5,313 nucleotides of DNA from Bacillota bacterium (GTDB lineage Bacteria; Bacillota; Clostridia; Lachnospirales; Lachnospiraceae). Numbering within the stretch: the stretch's first letter is position 1; each line of letters opens with the position of its first letter. The position numbers and the translations under genes are program-made. Shown here piece by piece: positions 1 to 5,313 of the stretch. The notes beneath the pieces were generated by a model, which did not search any database, was not told where the DNA came from, and was given only the letters and a program-made list of their open reading frames with translations. The stretch spans positions 1,892 to 7,204 of the forward strand of contig WFLY01000080.1 in NCBI GenBank assembly GCA_009177215.1, read 5' to 3'.

Positions 1-297
1 AAGCAGCCGGTAATAGCGGGATTTAAAGCGGAGGATTTATATCAGGTGGCAGGGGGTACACTGCGTGCCGGTGACAGAATACATATTTATTGCGTCAATG
101 ATGAAAATGTGGCAATGCCTGTGTGGTCCAATGTGTTTGTGTATCAAGTGTTTGACAGCGCCGGAAATATCATTCCGAGTGGGAATACTGCCGCAGCGGC
201 TCAAAGAATGAATGTATATTTGGATAAATCAGATGTGGAGGAATTTTATTCGCAGCTTGCCTTGGGAACGCTTCGAGTGGTAAAGATGTGTGAATGA
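1..297 (+). CDS. CpaB/RcpC-like Flp pilus assembly protein, C-terminal part (5' end outside window)
   Basis: The frame is open from the first base and stops at TGA 295-297, giving 98 visible residues. The visible part matches the C-terminal half of CpaB/RcpC (SAF-domain) proteins: a Gly-Gly-x-Leu-Arg-x-Gly-Asp-Arg-Ile segment at visible residues 18-27, which corresponds to the family's G-x-L-R-P-G-D-R-V turn; then two beta strands (SNVFVYQVFD); then a segment resembling the closing T-L-x-L-x-(9)-A-x-x-x-G-x-L-x-L region (MNVYLDKSDVEEFYSQLALGTLRVV). In known systems CpaB is an envelope protein needed to assemble Flp/Tad pili. The N-terminal signal or membrane anchor would lie upstream and cannot be seen. 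No terminator follows the stop codon. The family match is from recognition of motifs, not a search; a generic SAF-domain protein is the alternative. Confidence 0.6.
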   Translation, partial: KQPVIAGFKAEDLYQVAGGTLRAGDRIHIYCVNDENVAMPVWSNVFVYQVFDSAGNIIPSGNTAAAAQRMNVYLDKSDVEEFYSQLALGTLRVVKMCE

Positions 298-340
298 CAT
301 AACAGAACAACCGCAAATAACAAAACAATAGCAATAGTAG

Positions 341-490
341 ATTGATTCCCGCGGGCAACGAGCCGAGTGGATGTGCTTGTACATGCATTTGGCGGTTGCT
401 GTGAGGGTAACATACCCACGCATCAAAGATGCGTTGCGCTTAGCGGCGTTGCCAGATTGCTGCCTCGCTGCTTGCGGAGGGGTTGTTGAC
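341..490. other. GC-rich, hairpin-dense intergenic element; candidate dispersed repeat or structured RNA
   Basis: This block stands out from the A-rich sequence before it and the T-rich sequence after it. It starts with the 8-bp palindrome CCCGCGGG (348-355). An imperfect hairpin spans 355-399, with GCAAC 355-359 pairing GTTGC 395-399, GCC 362-364 pairing GGC 391-393, and ATG 371-373 pairing CAT 382-384. Next come GGGTA 405-409 with TACCC 413-417, and the perfect 7-bp hairpin ACGCATC 418-424 / GATGCGT 428-434 with an AAA loop. CCTC 463-466 pairs with GAGG 477-480. GGCAAC 354-359 could also pair with GTTGCC 448-453 to close the whole element. GCGTTGC occurs twice (431-437, 446-452). None of the hairpins has a U-tract, so it is not a simple terminator. 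A REP-like or MITE-like repeat, or a non-coding RNA, are the options; only one copy is in the window. Confidence 0.4.
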
Positions 491-514
491 TGTTTGGGTT
501 TTACATGGTATTTT
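486..514 (+). promoter_or_regulatory. sigma-A type promoter for the lipoprotein gene
   Basis: The -35 box TTGACT (486-491, five of six consensus bases) is followed after 17 bases by the -10 box TATTTT (509-514, four of six). A TGG triplet at 506-508 directly precedes the -10, giving the extended -10 TGn motif common in Gram-positive promoters. Transcription would begin near 521, leaving a leader of about 85 nt before the lipoprotein start. The -35 overlaps the right edge of the hairpin-rich element, so that element may have supplied part of the promoter. The spacing and extended -10 make this the best promoter in the window. Confidence 0.55.
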
Positions 515-528
515 ATGGTGAGTAAAAT

Positions 529-566
529 CTATGCGGCCACATTCGGGAACCTTGATAACTGCATAG
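529..566 (+). promoter_or_regulatory. leader stem-loop with boxA-like motif
   Basis: Within the predicted leader, CTATGC (529-534) is complementary to GCATAG (561-566), making a 6-bp stem that can be prolonged weakly inside by GG 535-536 with CC 550-551. The loop side contains CCTTGATAACT (550-560), which resembles the CTTTGAAAACT stretch found near boxA of Gram-positive rRNA operons. No U-tract follows the stem. It may influence transcription elongation or mRNA stability of the lipoprotein gene, but it could equally be a chance inverted repeat. Confidence 0.25.
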
Positions 567-590
567 GGAGACCTTTATAACATAGTATTA

Positions 591-598
591 AGAAGGGG
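591..598 (+). promoter_or_regulatory. ribosome binding site that decides the lipoprotein start
   Basis: The purine run AGAAGGGG ends at 598. The first ATG (600) is only one base away, too close to be used. The second in-frame ATG (606) is seven bases away, which is the normal spacing, and it places two basic residues directly at the start of the signal sequence. The start is therefore set at 606, not 600. Confidence 0.6.
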
Positions 599-605
599 AA
601 TGCAA

Positions 606-1487
606 ATGAAAAGATTATTAACAGCAATACTTTTGACAGGGGTAATGCTTATTGCAGGATGTGGGAAAAAGATATCGGAGGAAAGCGGCGGACTGTTTGA
701 AACCCTTTCCACGGAGGAAGTAAGCGGCGTGCAGGGAGCGGAAGCTTCCAAAGAAGCCATGGGAAGAGAAGCCATGGAGGGCAGCAAGCCGGCAGGAACA
801 AAGGAAGAAACACCGGATAAGGAGGAACCTGAGGAGACAGCTTCCCGGATACAGGAAATCCCGCCGGAGACGGAAAAAACTCTCATGGCAAAGCTGGAAA
901 AAACAGCGGAACCCGTAAAGACAACGGAGCCAGACAAGCCAGCAGAACCGCCTCAGGCGCCTGCGTCTGCCCCCGAACCCGTAAGGGAACCAGAACAGAC
1001 CCCCACACCGGCACATACCCATACCTATGTGCAGGAGACCACGGCAGCCACCTGTACAGCAGCCGCCGTAATCACTGCCAAATGCAGCTCCTGCGGTGAA
1101 GTGTCCGGCACACGGACGGAAGGCAGCGCGCTGGGGCATGACTGGGAAAAGGTAGTGCATTCTGCCCCCACCTGCTCCATGAAAGGATATGGTTATTCCC
1201 GGTGTAAACGCTGCGGGCAGCAGCAGGACTATGAGAATATTGCCTGCCTGCCCCATGACTATGAGGTAACCGTGGTTCTGGAGGGCGACTGCCAGAACCC
1301 AAGGGTAACAGAGAAGGTATGCAGGGTCTGCAACATCCCTGAACCGAGGGAGTATGACTGGAATGCCCATAAGGACGACCATGACTGGGTGACGGAAACT
1401 GGGGAGGTATATGATAAAGAGCAACATGCGTGGGTAGAGATGTCGAGAACAATATGTGCTGTCTGCAACAAAGGAAAATCTGACTAA
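606..1487 (+). CDS. surface lipoprotein with acidic Pro-rich stalk and four Cys/His (CxxC) repeats
   Basis: A 293-residue protein. Residues 1-19 form a lipoprotein signal: basic M-K-R, a hydrophobic stretch, and the lipobox I-A-G-C with the lipidated cysteine at 19. Residues 20-136 are low-complexity, rich in Glu, Lys, Pro, Ala and Thr, and look like an extended stalk through the cell wall. Residues 139-287 hold four repeats beginning H-T/D-Y/W at 139, 178, 217 and 259. The first three have one Cys (150, 190, 229) and then a C-x-x-C (160/163, 200/203, 239/242); the fourth has only the C-x-x-C (284/287). Such repeats (H-x-W...TC...C-x-x-CG) are known from surface proteins of Clostridia, but their function is not established. 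The gene has its own promoter, an RBS 7 bases before the ATG, and a terminator after it. A role beside the pilus-like protein upstream and the giant protein downstream is inferred from position only. Confidence 0.8.
   Translation: MKRLLTAILLTGVMLIAGCGKKISEESGGLFETLSTEEVSGVQGAEASKEAMGREAMEGSKPAGTKEETPDKEEPEETASRIQEIPPETEKTLMAKLEKTAEPVKTTEPDKPAEPPQAPASAPEPVREPEQTPTPAHTHTYVQETTAATCTAAAVITAKCSSCGEVSGTRTEGSALGHDWEKVVHSAPTCSMKGYGYSRCKRCGQQQDYENIACLPHDYEVTVVLEGDCQNPRVTEKVCRVCNIPEPREYDWNAHKDDHDWVTETGEVYDKEQHAWVEMSRTICAVCNKGKSD
1020..1466 (+). repeat. four tandem Cys/His repeat units in the lipoprotein
   Basis: The units start at 1020, 1137, 1254 and 1380, so the period is 117, 117 and 126 bases (39, 39 and 42 residues). 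The consensus is H-[TD]-[YW], about 9-10 residues, Cys, nine residues, C-x-x-C, often followed by Gly. Unit 3 has an additional Cys (residue 214) just before it. Unit 4 lacks the single Cys and contains a second H-x-W (residue 274), as if two half units had merged. Repeats have diverged at DNA level, indicating old duplication. The cysteines could bind metal or form disulfides. Confidence 0.7.
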
Positions 1488-1520
1488 GATAATAGATATT
1501 TATAAAAGCAAGCATTTTGT

Positions 1521-1549
1521 AAAGGAATCCGTTATACGGGTTCCTTTTT
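1521..1549 (+). terminator. intrinsic terminator after the lipoprotein gene
   Basis: AAAGGAATCCG (1521-1531) pairs with CGGGTTCCTTT (1537-1547), an 11-bp stem including one G-U wobble (1528 with 1540), around the 5-base loop TTATA. A run of five T (1545-1549) closes the stem and tail. The A-run at the 5' side of the stem means it could work weakly on the other strand too. It lies 34 bases after the lipoprotein stop and 41 bases before the next start. Confidence 0.8.
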
Positions 1550-1565
1550 ATATACTAAAAATATA

Positions 1566-1593
1566 AAAGGAAAGAAGCGTGATAAACAGATGA
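1566..1593 (+). promoter_or_regulatory. RBS and possible four-codon minicistron overlapping the start of the giant gene
   Basis: The purine run AAAAGGAAAGAAG (1565-1577) has its AGGA (1568-1571) 18 bases from the ATG at 1590, which is long for direct initiation, though the GAAG end (1574-1577) is 12 bases away. The same AGGA is 7 bases from a GTG at 1579 in another frame, which reads GTG ATA AAC AGA TGA. That TGA (1591-1593) overlaps the ATG at 1590 in an ATGA junction, the usual form of translational coupling. No other in-frame start exists upstream of 1590. Coupling is an inference from spacing. Confidence 0.35.
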
Positions 1594-4500
1594 AAATACT
1601 GAAAAAAAGTAGGCTGTTCCTGATACTGTGCGGCATCCTACCACTGTTAACAGCCCCAAGGCTGACGGTGGAGGCGGATACCCTGTATGAAAGCCCCCAT
1701 GTGAAGCTTTCTCCGGACGGGTGCGCATGGACCACGGACGAGCCTTTGCCCTACACAGACAACTACCGGAACTATATCCTGTCGGAGCAGTACCCGGAGT
1801 ATTGGTATGAGCAGGACAGTATCCTTGACACGGGTATAGAATCCGCCCTGCACCCCCTGCAGGAGGGAGAGCATTATTACGGCTACAAGAGAAAGGGCGA
1901 GGTGCCCGTAGGGTACTGGCAGGTGGCATGGAGCTATGGCAGGTGCATTCATGACTGCACTGATGCCCTTTGGCACGGGGTGTCCAACAACCCGGAAAAA
2001 TGCAGCAGCGCCTATTATTCCGGCTGGTTTGCCTACTGTGCGGACTGCGGGCAGCGTATCACTTATGTGCTTGTCTATATGTCCAGAGAGGCGGCAGCTT
2101 CCATTACCTCCGTGGACGTGGATTTGGGCTATTATTACCGGTGCCCCACTAACGGGCACATTGACGTGACCGGTGAAGCCGCCTCGCACGGCTGCAGAGC
2201 TATTTCCTTTAATCAGTACAGGGTGGAATATGAAAAAAACGGCACTTTTGTCAACGGTGAAATGCAGCCGAGCAGTCACATGTACAACAACGAGACCATG
2301 TATAGGGGAGAGCCGGTGACCCCCATTACAAGGCTGTCCAAGAATGCCTACACCTGCACGGGCTATACATTCGCAGGCTGGAACACCGAGCCGGACGGTT
2401 CCGGGGAGACTTATGGGGACGGAGCCACCATCTTCAACCTGAGTGTCTATAATGCAGAGGATGACCCGGAGCGGGGCACGGTGGTCCTGTATGCCCAGTG
2501 GGAAAAAACGGAGAGCACCCTGCACATAGACCCAGACGGGGGGAAGTATGAGGGCAGGAGTGGCATCACGGAGCTTACACAGGGATACGGAACCACCTAC
2601 CTTGCGGACCCGGGGAAGGTAAAGGCGCCGGAGGGCTGCACCGTCTCCTTTGATACGGACGGCGGGGCTGCACTGGCGCCCATAAGGGCTGAAAAGGTGT
2701 TCCGCAGCTGGAGCATGGGGCAGCCCTTCCACGGCTACTTTGAGGATAATACCTATTATTTCGAGGGCGCCATGGGAGACACCGACACCCTGACGGCAAC
2801 CTATGACACGGCGCCCATTATCCTGCCCACCCCTGAGAAGCCCGGGCATTCCTTCGGCGGGTGGAACGAGGACCCGGAAGGGAAGAAGCCCGTAGGTTCC
2901 GGAGGGGATGAATACGTGCCTAAAAAAGACGTGACCCTGTACGCCAGCTGGGTGGAGCTTGTGCTGTGGTCCTATGACAACTATAGGGATAATGACGGGA
3001 AGGGGGCGGCAGACCTGAAATGGTCGCAGCCTGACGACAACGCAAAGACCTACAAGCTGTACCGTTCGGAGGACGGAAACAGTTTTTCCCTGCTCTATGG
3101 GGCAAAGGAAGCCACCGATAAGAATGCTACGGAGCAGGACTTTTCGTATAAGGGCGCTTTGGAGGTCTATACCGTGCCATACAGCGGTTTTTATACCCTT
3201 AGGGCAGACGGCGCACAGGGGGAAGCCTATAGTGGCAGTGCAGGCGGCAAGGGCGGCAGCGTCACGGCAAGGTGTTACCTGACTGCAGGGGAAAGGCTCA
3301 CCGTTACCGTGGGCGGTCAGGGTGGTTATAATGGCGGAGGCTCCGGAACGAAATATGGGAACGGCGGGGGAGCCACCACCATAAGCTCCAATCTGAAAGG
3401 AAACCTGTTGGTTGCCGGAGGAGGCGGCGGGGCGTCTCCCTCAGGGAACGGAGGGGCAGGCGGAACATCTTTAAGCCTCCGCCCAGACGGCAAAGAAAAC
3501 GGGGCAGCCGGGCAGGCAGGAGGCGGCGCCGGGTATGTGGGTGGCAACAGTGGCGAGGAGATTACCCATTCCCATGGAACCAGCTGCTTCCATGTGCATA
3601 CCGGGAACGCCGCTTCAGGCGGTGGATGCTACGGCAACAGGCAGGTAACAGACAGGGAATGCGGCGGAGAAATGCAGTATTATTATGAAAGCAATTACGA
3701 TGCCACCATAGTAAACGGCGTGCAGCTGGAAAGCTGCCCAAGGTGTGGCGGTTCAGCTCCCTGCTGGCATCATGATGTGGTGTATAAGTGTGACAGGTGT
3801 GGGAGCGTGGGGGGCGGCGGCAGCTGCACGAACAATGTCAACACCATCACCTATTCCCTGTCATGCAGTTATTCCGCCTATGCCTCAGGACAGCAGGTAC
3901 AGGGGAATACGGTCTGCGGCTGCATGCAGGGTCAGATCCTTTCCTCCAAGCCCGCATACGGCGGGAGCAGCTATGTGAATGAAAGCTGTGCCGTATCCTT
4001 TAAGTTTGCCCCGGGAGACTGTGTGGGGAACGGCATGGCGTCCATTAGCGCGAATGCAGTGGGATATATGGATGCCTTAACTCTAGATGGGGTGGCGGCG
4101 CCGGATCTTGCGGCGCCTGATGCCGTTCCCGCAGACAGCGTGAAGTTTAAGACCTTGGGCACAGGTACCATACAGGTATCCTTTGACAAGCCTTCTGATA
4201 ACGGCACCCCATACTGGTGGAAGGCGGAGTCCTACCGGGAAGGAACGGAAACCCTGCTGTGTACCTCTAACATCACTACTAATACCCTTACCACGGGAGT
4301 GGCGGGCTATTACTATATATTTGATACCACGCCCACCCATGGGGAGGATTTTGTCACGGCATCCAATGCCCAGAACAAGGGGACTGTCCTTTCGGCAGAG
4401 GCGTTTAACTGCAACACAGACCATGAGGTACAGTACCTGCATATAGCCGCCGTTGACGTGGCAGGGAATGTAGGCGCCACAACGGATATCAAAATAGATA

Positions 4501-5313
4501 AGGCGGTTCAGGAGTGGTCTGTTGTGACGGACAAGGTACAGATAACGGATACCATTAACGGGAAAACATATGGAACGGTTTACCCTGACGGAATGGGCGG
4601 CTACTATGTGCGTGCTGATGGGAATGCCCCGTTTGCATTGTCCTTTAAATCTTACCTTAAGGGTGATGCTAGAGAGGACTATCAGGTGAATTATCAAATA
4701 TTTGATTCCCGTATAGATGCGCTTGGAAAGCAGCAGAGATATATCACGCGGCTTCCCTACAGTATTCCGCTTAATTCCGAAGCAGCGTTGCCTGTTTCGG
4801 AATTTGTCAGACAGATGAATGGAACAAGCATACTTATGGATTCCATGAACACATGGGCTGTCAGGGTAAGGAACGCAAAGGAAAATGAATTCTATCAGGC
4901 ATTTACTATTCCCGGTAAGTTGTCCGGTGAAACAATAGTGGTAACGCCTGTGGCAGGTGCTTCTTATGGAAAGGGAATTCATTATTCTACATGGGAAAAC
5001 GACATAACACATTCTATTACACTGATTGCGGACGGTGAGGCTCCGGTGATATTCGGAGCGGAAACGCTGGAAGATATAGCTTTAATTAATCGAAAAGAGA
5101 AGAACATATATCTGGATTTAAAGGCAGAGGATAATTTAAGTGGTGTAAAAGAATTTACTGTAACAATAGAAAATGTGGATAATTTTACGAATAAGACCTA
5201 CACTCCTGAGGCGGACGGACATATTTATATTAACCTGACAGAGGAACTGTCTGTTTTCAGCGGTTCTTTTGTTGTGAATATCAGGGCTGTGGATAATGTA
5301 GGGAATGTCCGTG
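1590..5313 (+). CDS. giant secreted multidomain surface protein (InlB-like, FN3-like, glycine-rich, Ig-like), 3' end outside window
   Basis: At least 1241 residues with no stop to the window edge. Residues 1-29 are a signal peptide (K-rich start, hydrophobic core, likely cleavage after V-E-A29). Residues 110-205 are a Cys-rich domain (C119, C123, C138, C150/C153, C185, C202). Residues 210-454 hold three InlB-like units with G-Y/H-x-F-x-G-W and L-Y-A-x-W signatures. Residues 455-515 look FN3-like. Residues 515-835 match an ALK/LTK-type glycine-rich domain (V-P-x-S-G-x-Y near 529, VTVGGQGGYNGGG, LLVAGGGGG at 606-614), with a Cys/His-rich insert at about 655-788. Residues 848-965 are FN3-like, ending VDVAGNVG. 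An Ig-like domain starts near D-G-E-A-P-V at 1148 and is still open at AVDNVGNV. A surface or adhesin role is inferred; any sortase or other anchor would be beyond the edge. The substrate or binding partner is unknown. Position after a CpaB-like gene suggests a link to a Tad/Flp-like apparatus. Confidence 0.85.
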   Translation, partial: MKILKKSRLFLILCGILPLLTAPRLTVEADTLYESPHVKLSPDGCAWTTDEPLPYTDNYRNYILSEQYPEYWYEQDSILDTGIESALHPLQEGEHYYGYKRKGEVPVGYWQVAWSYGRCIHDCTDALWHGVSNNPEKCSSAYYSGWFAYCADCGQRITYVLVYMSREAAASITSVDVDLGYYYRCPTNGHIDVTGEAASHGCRAISFNQYRVEYEKNGTFVNGEMQPSSHMYNNETMYRGEPVTPITRLSKNAYTCTGYTFAGWNTEPDGSGETYGDGATIFNLSVYNAEDDPERGTVVLYAQWEKTESTLHIDPDGGKYEGRSGITELTQGYGTTYLADPGKVKAPEGCTVSFDTDGGAALAPIRAEKVFRSWSMGQPFHGYFEDNTYYFEGAMGDTDTLTATYDTAPIILPTPEKPGHSFGGWNEDPEGKKPVGSGGDEYVPKKDVTLYASWVELVLWSYDNYRDNDGKGAADLKWSQPDDNAKTYKLYRSEDGNSFSLLYGAKEATDKNATEQDFSYKGALEVYTVPYSGFYTLRADGAQGEAYSGSAGGKGGSVTARCYLTAGERLTVTVGGQGGYNGGGSGTKYGNGGGATTISSNLKGNLLVAGGGGGASPSGNGGAGGTSLSLRPDGKENGAAGQAGGGAGYVGGNSGEEITHSHGTSCFHVHTGNAASGGGCYGNRQVTDRECGGEMQYYYESNYDATIVNGVQLESCPRCGGSAPCWHHDVVYKCDRCGSVGGGGSCTNNVNTITYSLSCSYSAYASGQQVQGNTVCGCMQGQILSSKPAYGGSSYVNESCAVSFKFAPGDCVGNGMASISANAVGYMDALTLDGVAAPDLAAPDAVPADSVKFKTLGTGTIQVSFDKPSDNGTPYWWKAESYREGTETLLCTSNITTNTLTTGVAGYYYIFDTTPTHGEDFVTASNAQNKGTVLSAEAFNCNTDHEVQYLHIAAVDVAGNVGATTDIKIDKAVQEWSVVTDKVQITDTINGKTYGTVYPDGMGGYYVRADGNAPFALSFKSYLKGDAREDYQVNYQIFDSRIDALGKQQRYITRLPYSIPLNSEAALPVSEFVRQMNGTSILMDSMNTWAVRVRNAKENEFYQAFTIPGKLSGETIVVTPVAGASYGKGIHYSTWENDITHSITLIADGEAPVIFGAETLEDIALINRKEKNIYLDLKAEDNLSGVKEFTVTIENVDNFTNKTYTPEADGHIYINLTEELSVFSGSFVVNIRAVDNVGNVR
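2217..2951 (+). repeat. three InlB/Listeria-Bacteroides type repeat units within the giant protein
   Basis: Unit 1 (2217-2501) reads Y-R-V-E-Y-x-x-N-G, then GYTFAGWNTEPDGSG and ends LYAQW. Unit 2 (about 2520-2795) is degenerate: it keeps the D-x-D-G-G opening, an F-R-S-W in place of F-A-G-W, and L-T-A-T-Y in place of L-Y-A-x-W. Unit 3 (2796-2951) has GHSFGGWNEDPEG and ends LYASW. In known proteins these beta-grasp-like units form stalks or adhesive regions on the cell surface. Confidence 0.7.
3132..4094 (+). other. glycine-rich (ALK/LTK-like) domain with internal Cys/His insert
   Basis: The opening F-S-Y-K-G-x-x-x-x-Y-T-V-P-x-S-G-x-Y-x-L, the middle VTVGGQGGYNGGG and LLVAGGGGG, and the closing YGGSSYVN...GNGMASISA follow the order seen in the glycine-rich extracellular domain family. 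Between GGGAGYVGG (about residue 648) and YGGSSYVN (790-797) lies a block with 12 of the region's 14 cysteines and several histidines: H660, H662, C666, H668, H670, C680, C691, C716/C719, C725, H727, H728, C734/C737, C746, C759, C776, C778. Two more cysteines (800, 811) sit in the closing part. The domain assignment is by motif recognition. Confidence 0.6.

Noticed and set aside
354..453. tRNA-like cloverleaf in the intergenic element
   Set aside because: The closing helix and inner hairpins do not match tRNA arm lengths, and no T-loop consensus or CCA-adjacent acceptor is visible.
371..580. 69-codon plus-strand frame in the intergenic region
   Set aside because: It has no ribosome binding site, runs through the hairpins and over the promoter, and has a Cys-rich composition without domain features. 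It is better explained as a chance frame in the structured element.
600..605. Upstream ATG at 600 as the lipoprotein start
   Set aside because: Only one base separates it from the ribosome binding site; the ATG at 606 has normal spacing.
618..1427. Open frame of 269 codons on the minus strand
   Set aside because: Opposite the lipoprotein gene; its Cys, Phe and Arg richness mirrors the Glu/Lys/Ala codons of the real gene.
1590..1640. Possible lipobox (L-I-L-C at residues 11-14) in the giant protein
   Set aside because: The residue before the Cys is Leu, not Gly, Ala or Ser, and the hydrophobic core continues past it; a normal signal peptide cut after A29 fits better.
1647..2849. Open frame of 400 codons on the minus strand
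   Set aside because: It lies wholly opposite the giant gene, whose frame is supported by a signal peptide and recognisable domains. The minus-strand translation shows no domain, and long antisense frames are common opposite GC-rich genes.
3326..3547. Proline-rich minus-strand frame
   Set aside because: It is the complement of the glycine codons (GGN) in the glycine-rich domain, which read as proline on the other strand.
4083..5012. Open frame of 309 codons on the minus strand
   Set aside because: Opposite the giant gene's FN3-like region; the translation is rich in Arg, Cys and Ile with no recognisable fold, typical of an antisense shadow.

Overview
The window looks like a piece of a Gram-positive anaerobe of the Clostridia, most likely Lachnospiraceae. 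This is inferred from the families present (a CpaB/RcpC-like Flp-pilus assembly protein, InlB-type repeats, and H-x-W/C-x-x-C repeats common in gut Clostridia), from the Gram-positive style signals (AG-rich ribosome binding sites, a lipobox, an extended -10 promoter), and from a moderate, uneven GC content. No rRNA or other taxonomic marker is present, so the assignment is soft. All genes lie on the + strand.

Layout: (1) Positions 1-297 hold the C-terminal 98 residues of a CpaB/RcpC-like protein whose start lies outside the window. (2) Positions 298-605 hold no convincing gene. They contain a GC-rich, hairpin-dense element (about 341-490) that may be a dispersed repeat or a structured RNA. 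A good promoter follows (486-514), then a leader of about 85 nt with a short stem and a boxA-like motif. (3) Positions 606-1487 encode a lipoprotein with an acidic, proline-rich stalk and four Cys/His repeats of 39-42 residues. (4) A strong intrinsic terminator lies at 1521-1549. (5) From 1590 to the window end a single reading frame runs open for at least 1241 codons. It encodes a very large secreted protein with a Cys-rich N-terminal domain, three InlB-like units, an FN3-like domain, an ALK/LTK-type glycine-rich domain interrupted by a Cys/His-rich insert, another FN3-like domain, and an Ig-like domain still open at the edge.

Taken together this looks like the downstream part of a Tad/Flp-like secretion or pilus locus. 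An assembly factor is followed by a membrane-anchored lipoprotein on a stalk and a giant surface protein. Both exported proteins are rich in C-x-x-C knuckles, an uncommon feature outside the membrane that suggests metal binding or disulfide cross-linking. The most interesting observations are the Cys/His module placed inside the glycine-rich domain, the shared C-x-x-C theme across the two neighbouring genes, the structured intergenic element, and a possible four-codon minicistron overlapping the start of the giant gene. Joint function is inferred from gene order and domain types; no direct experimental link is visible in the sequence.
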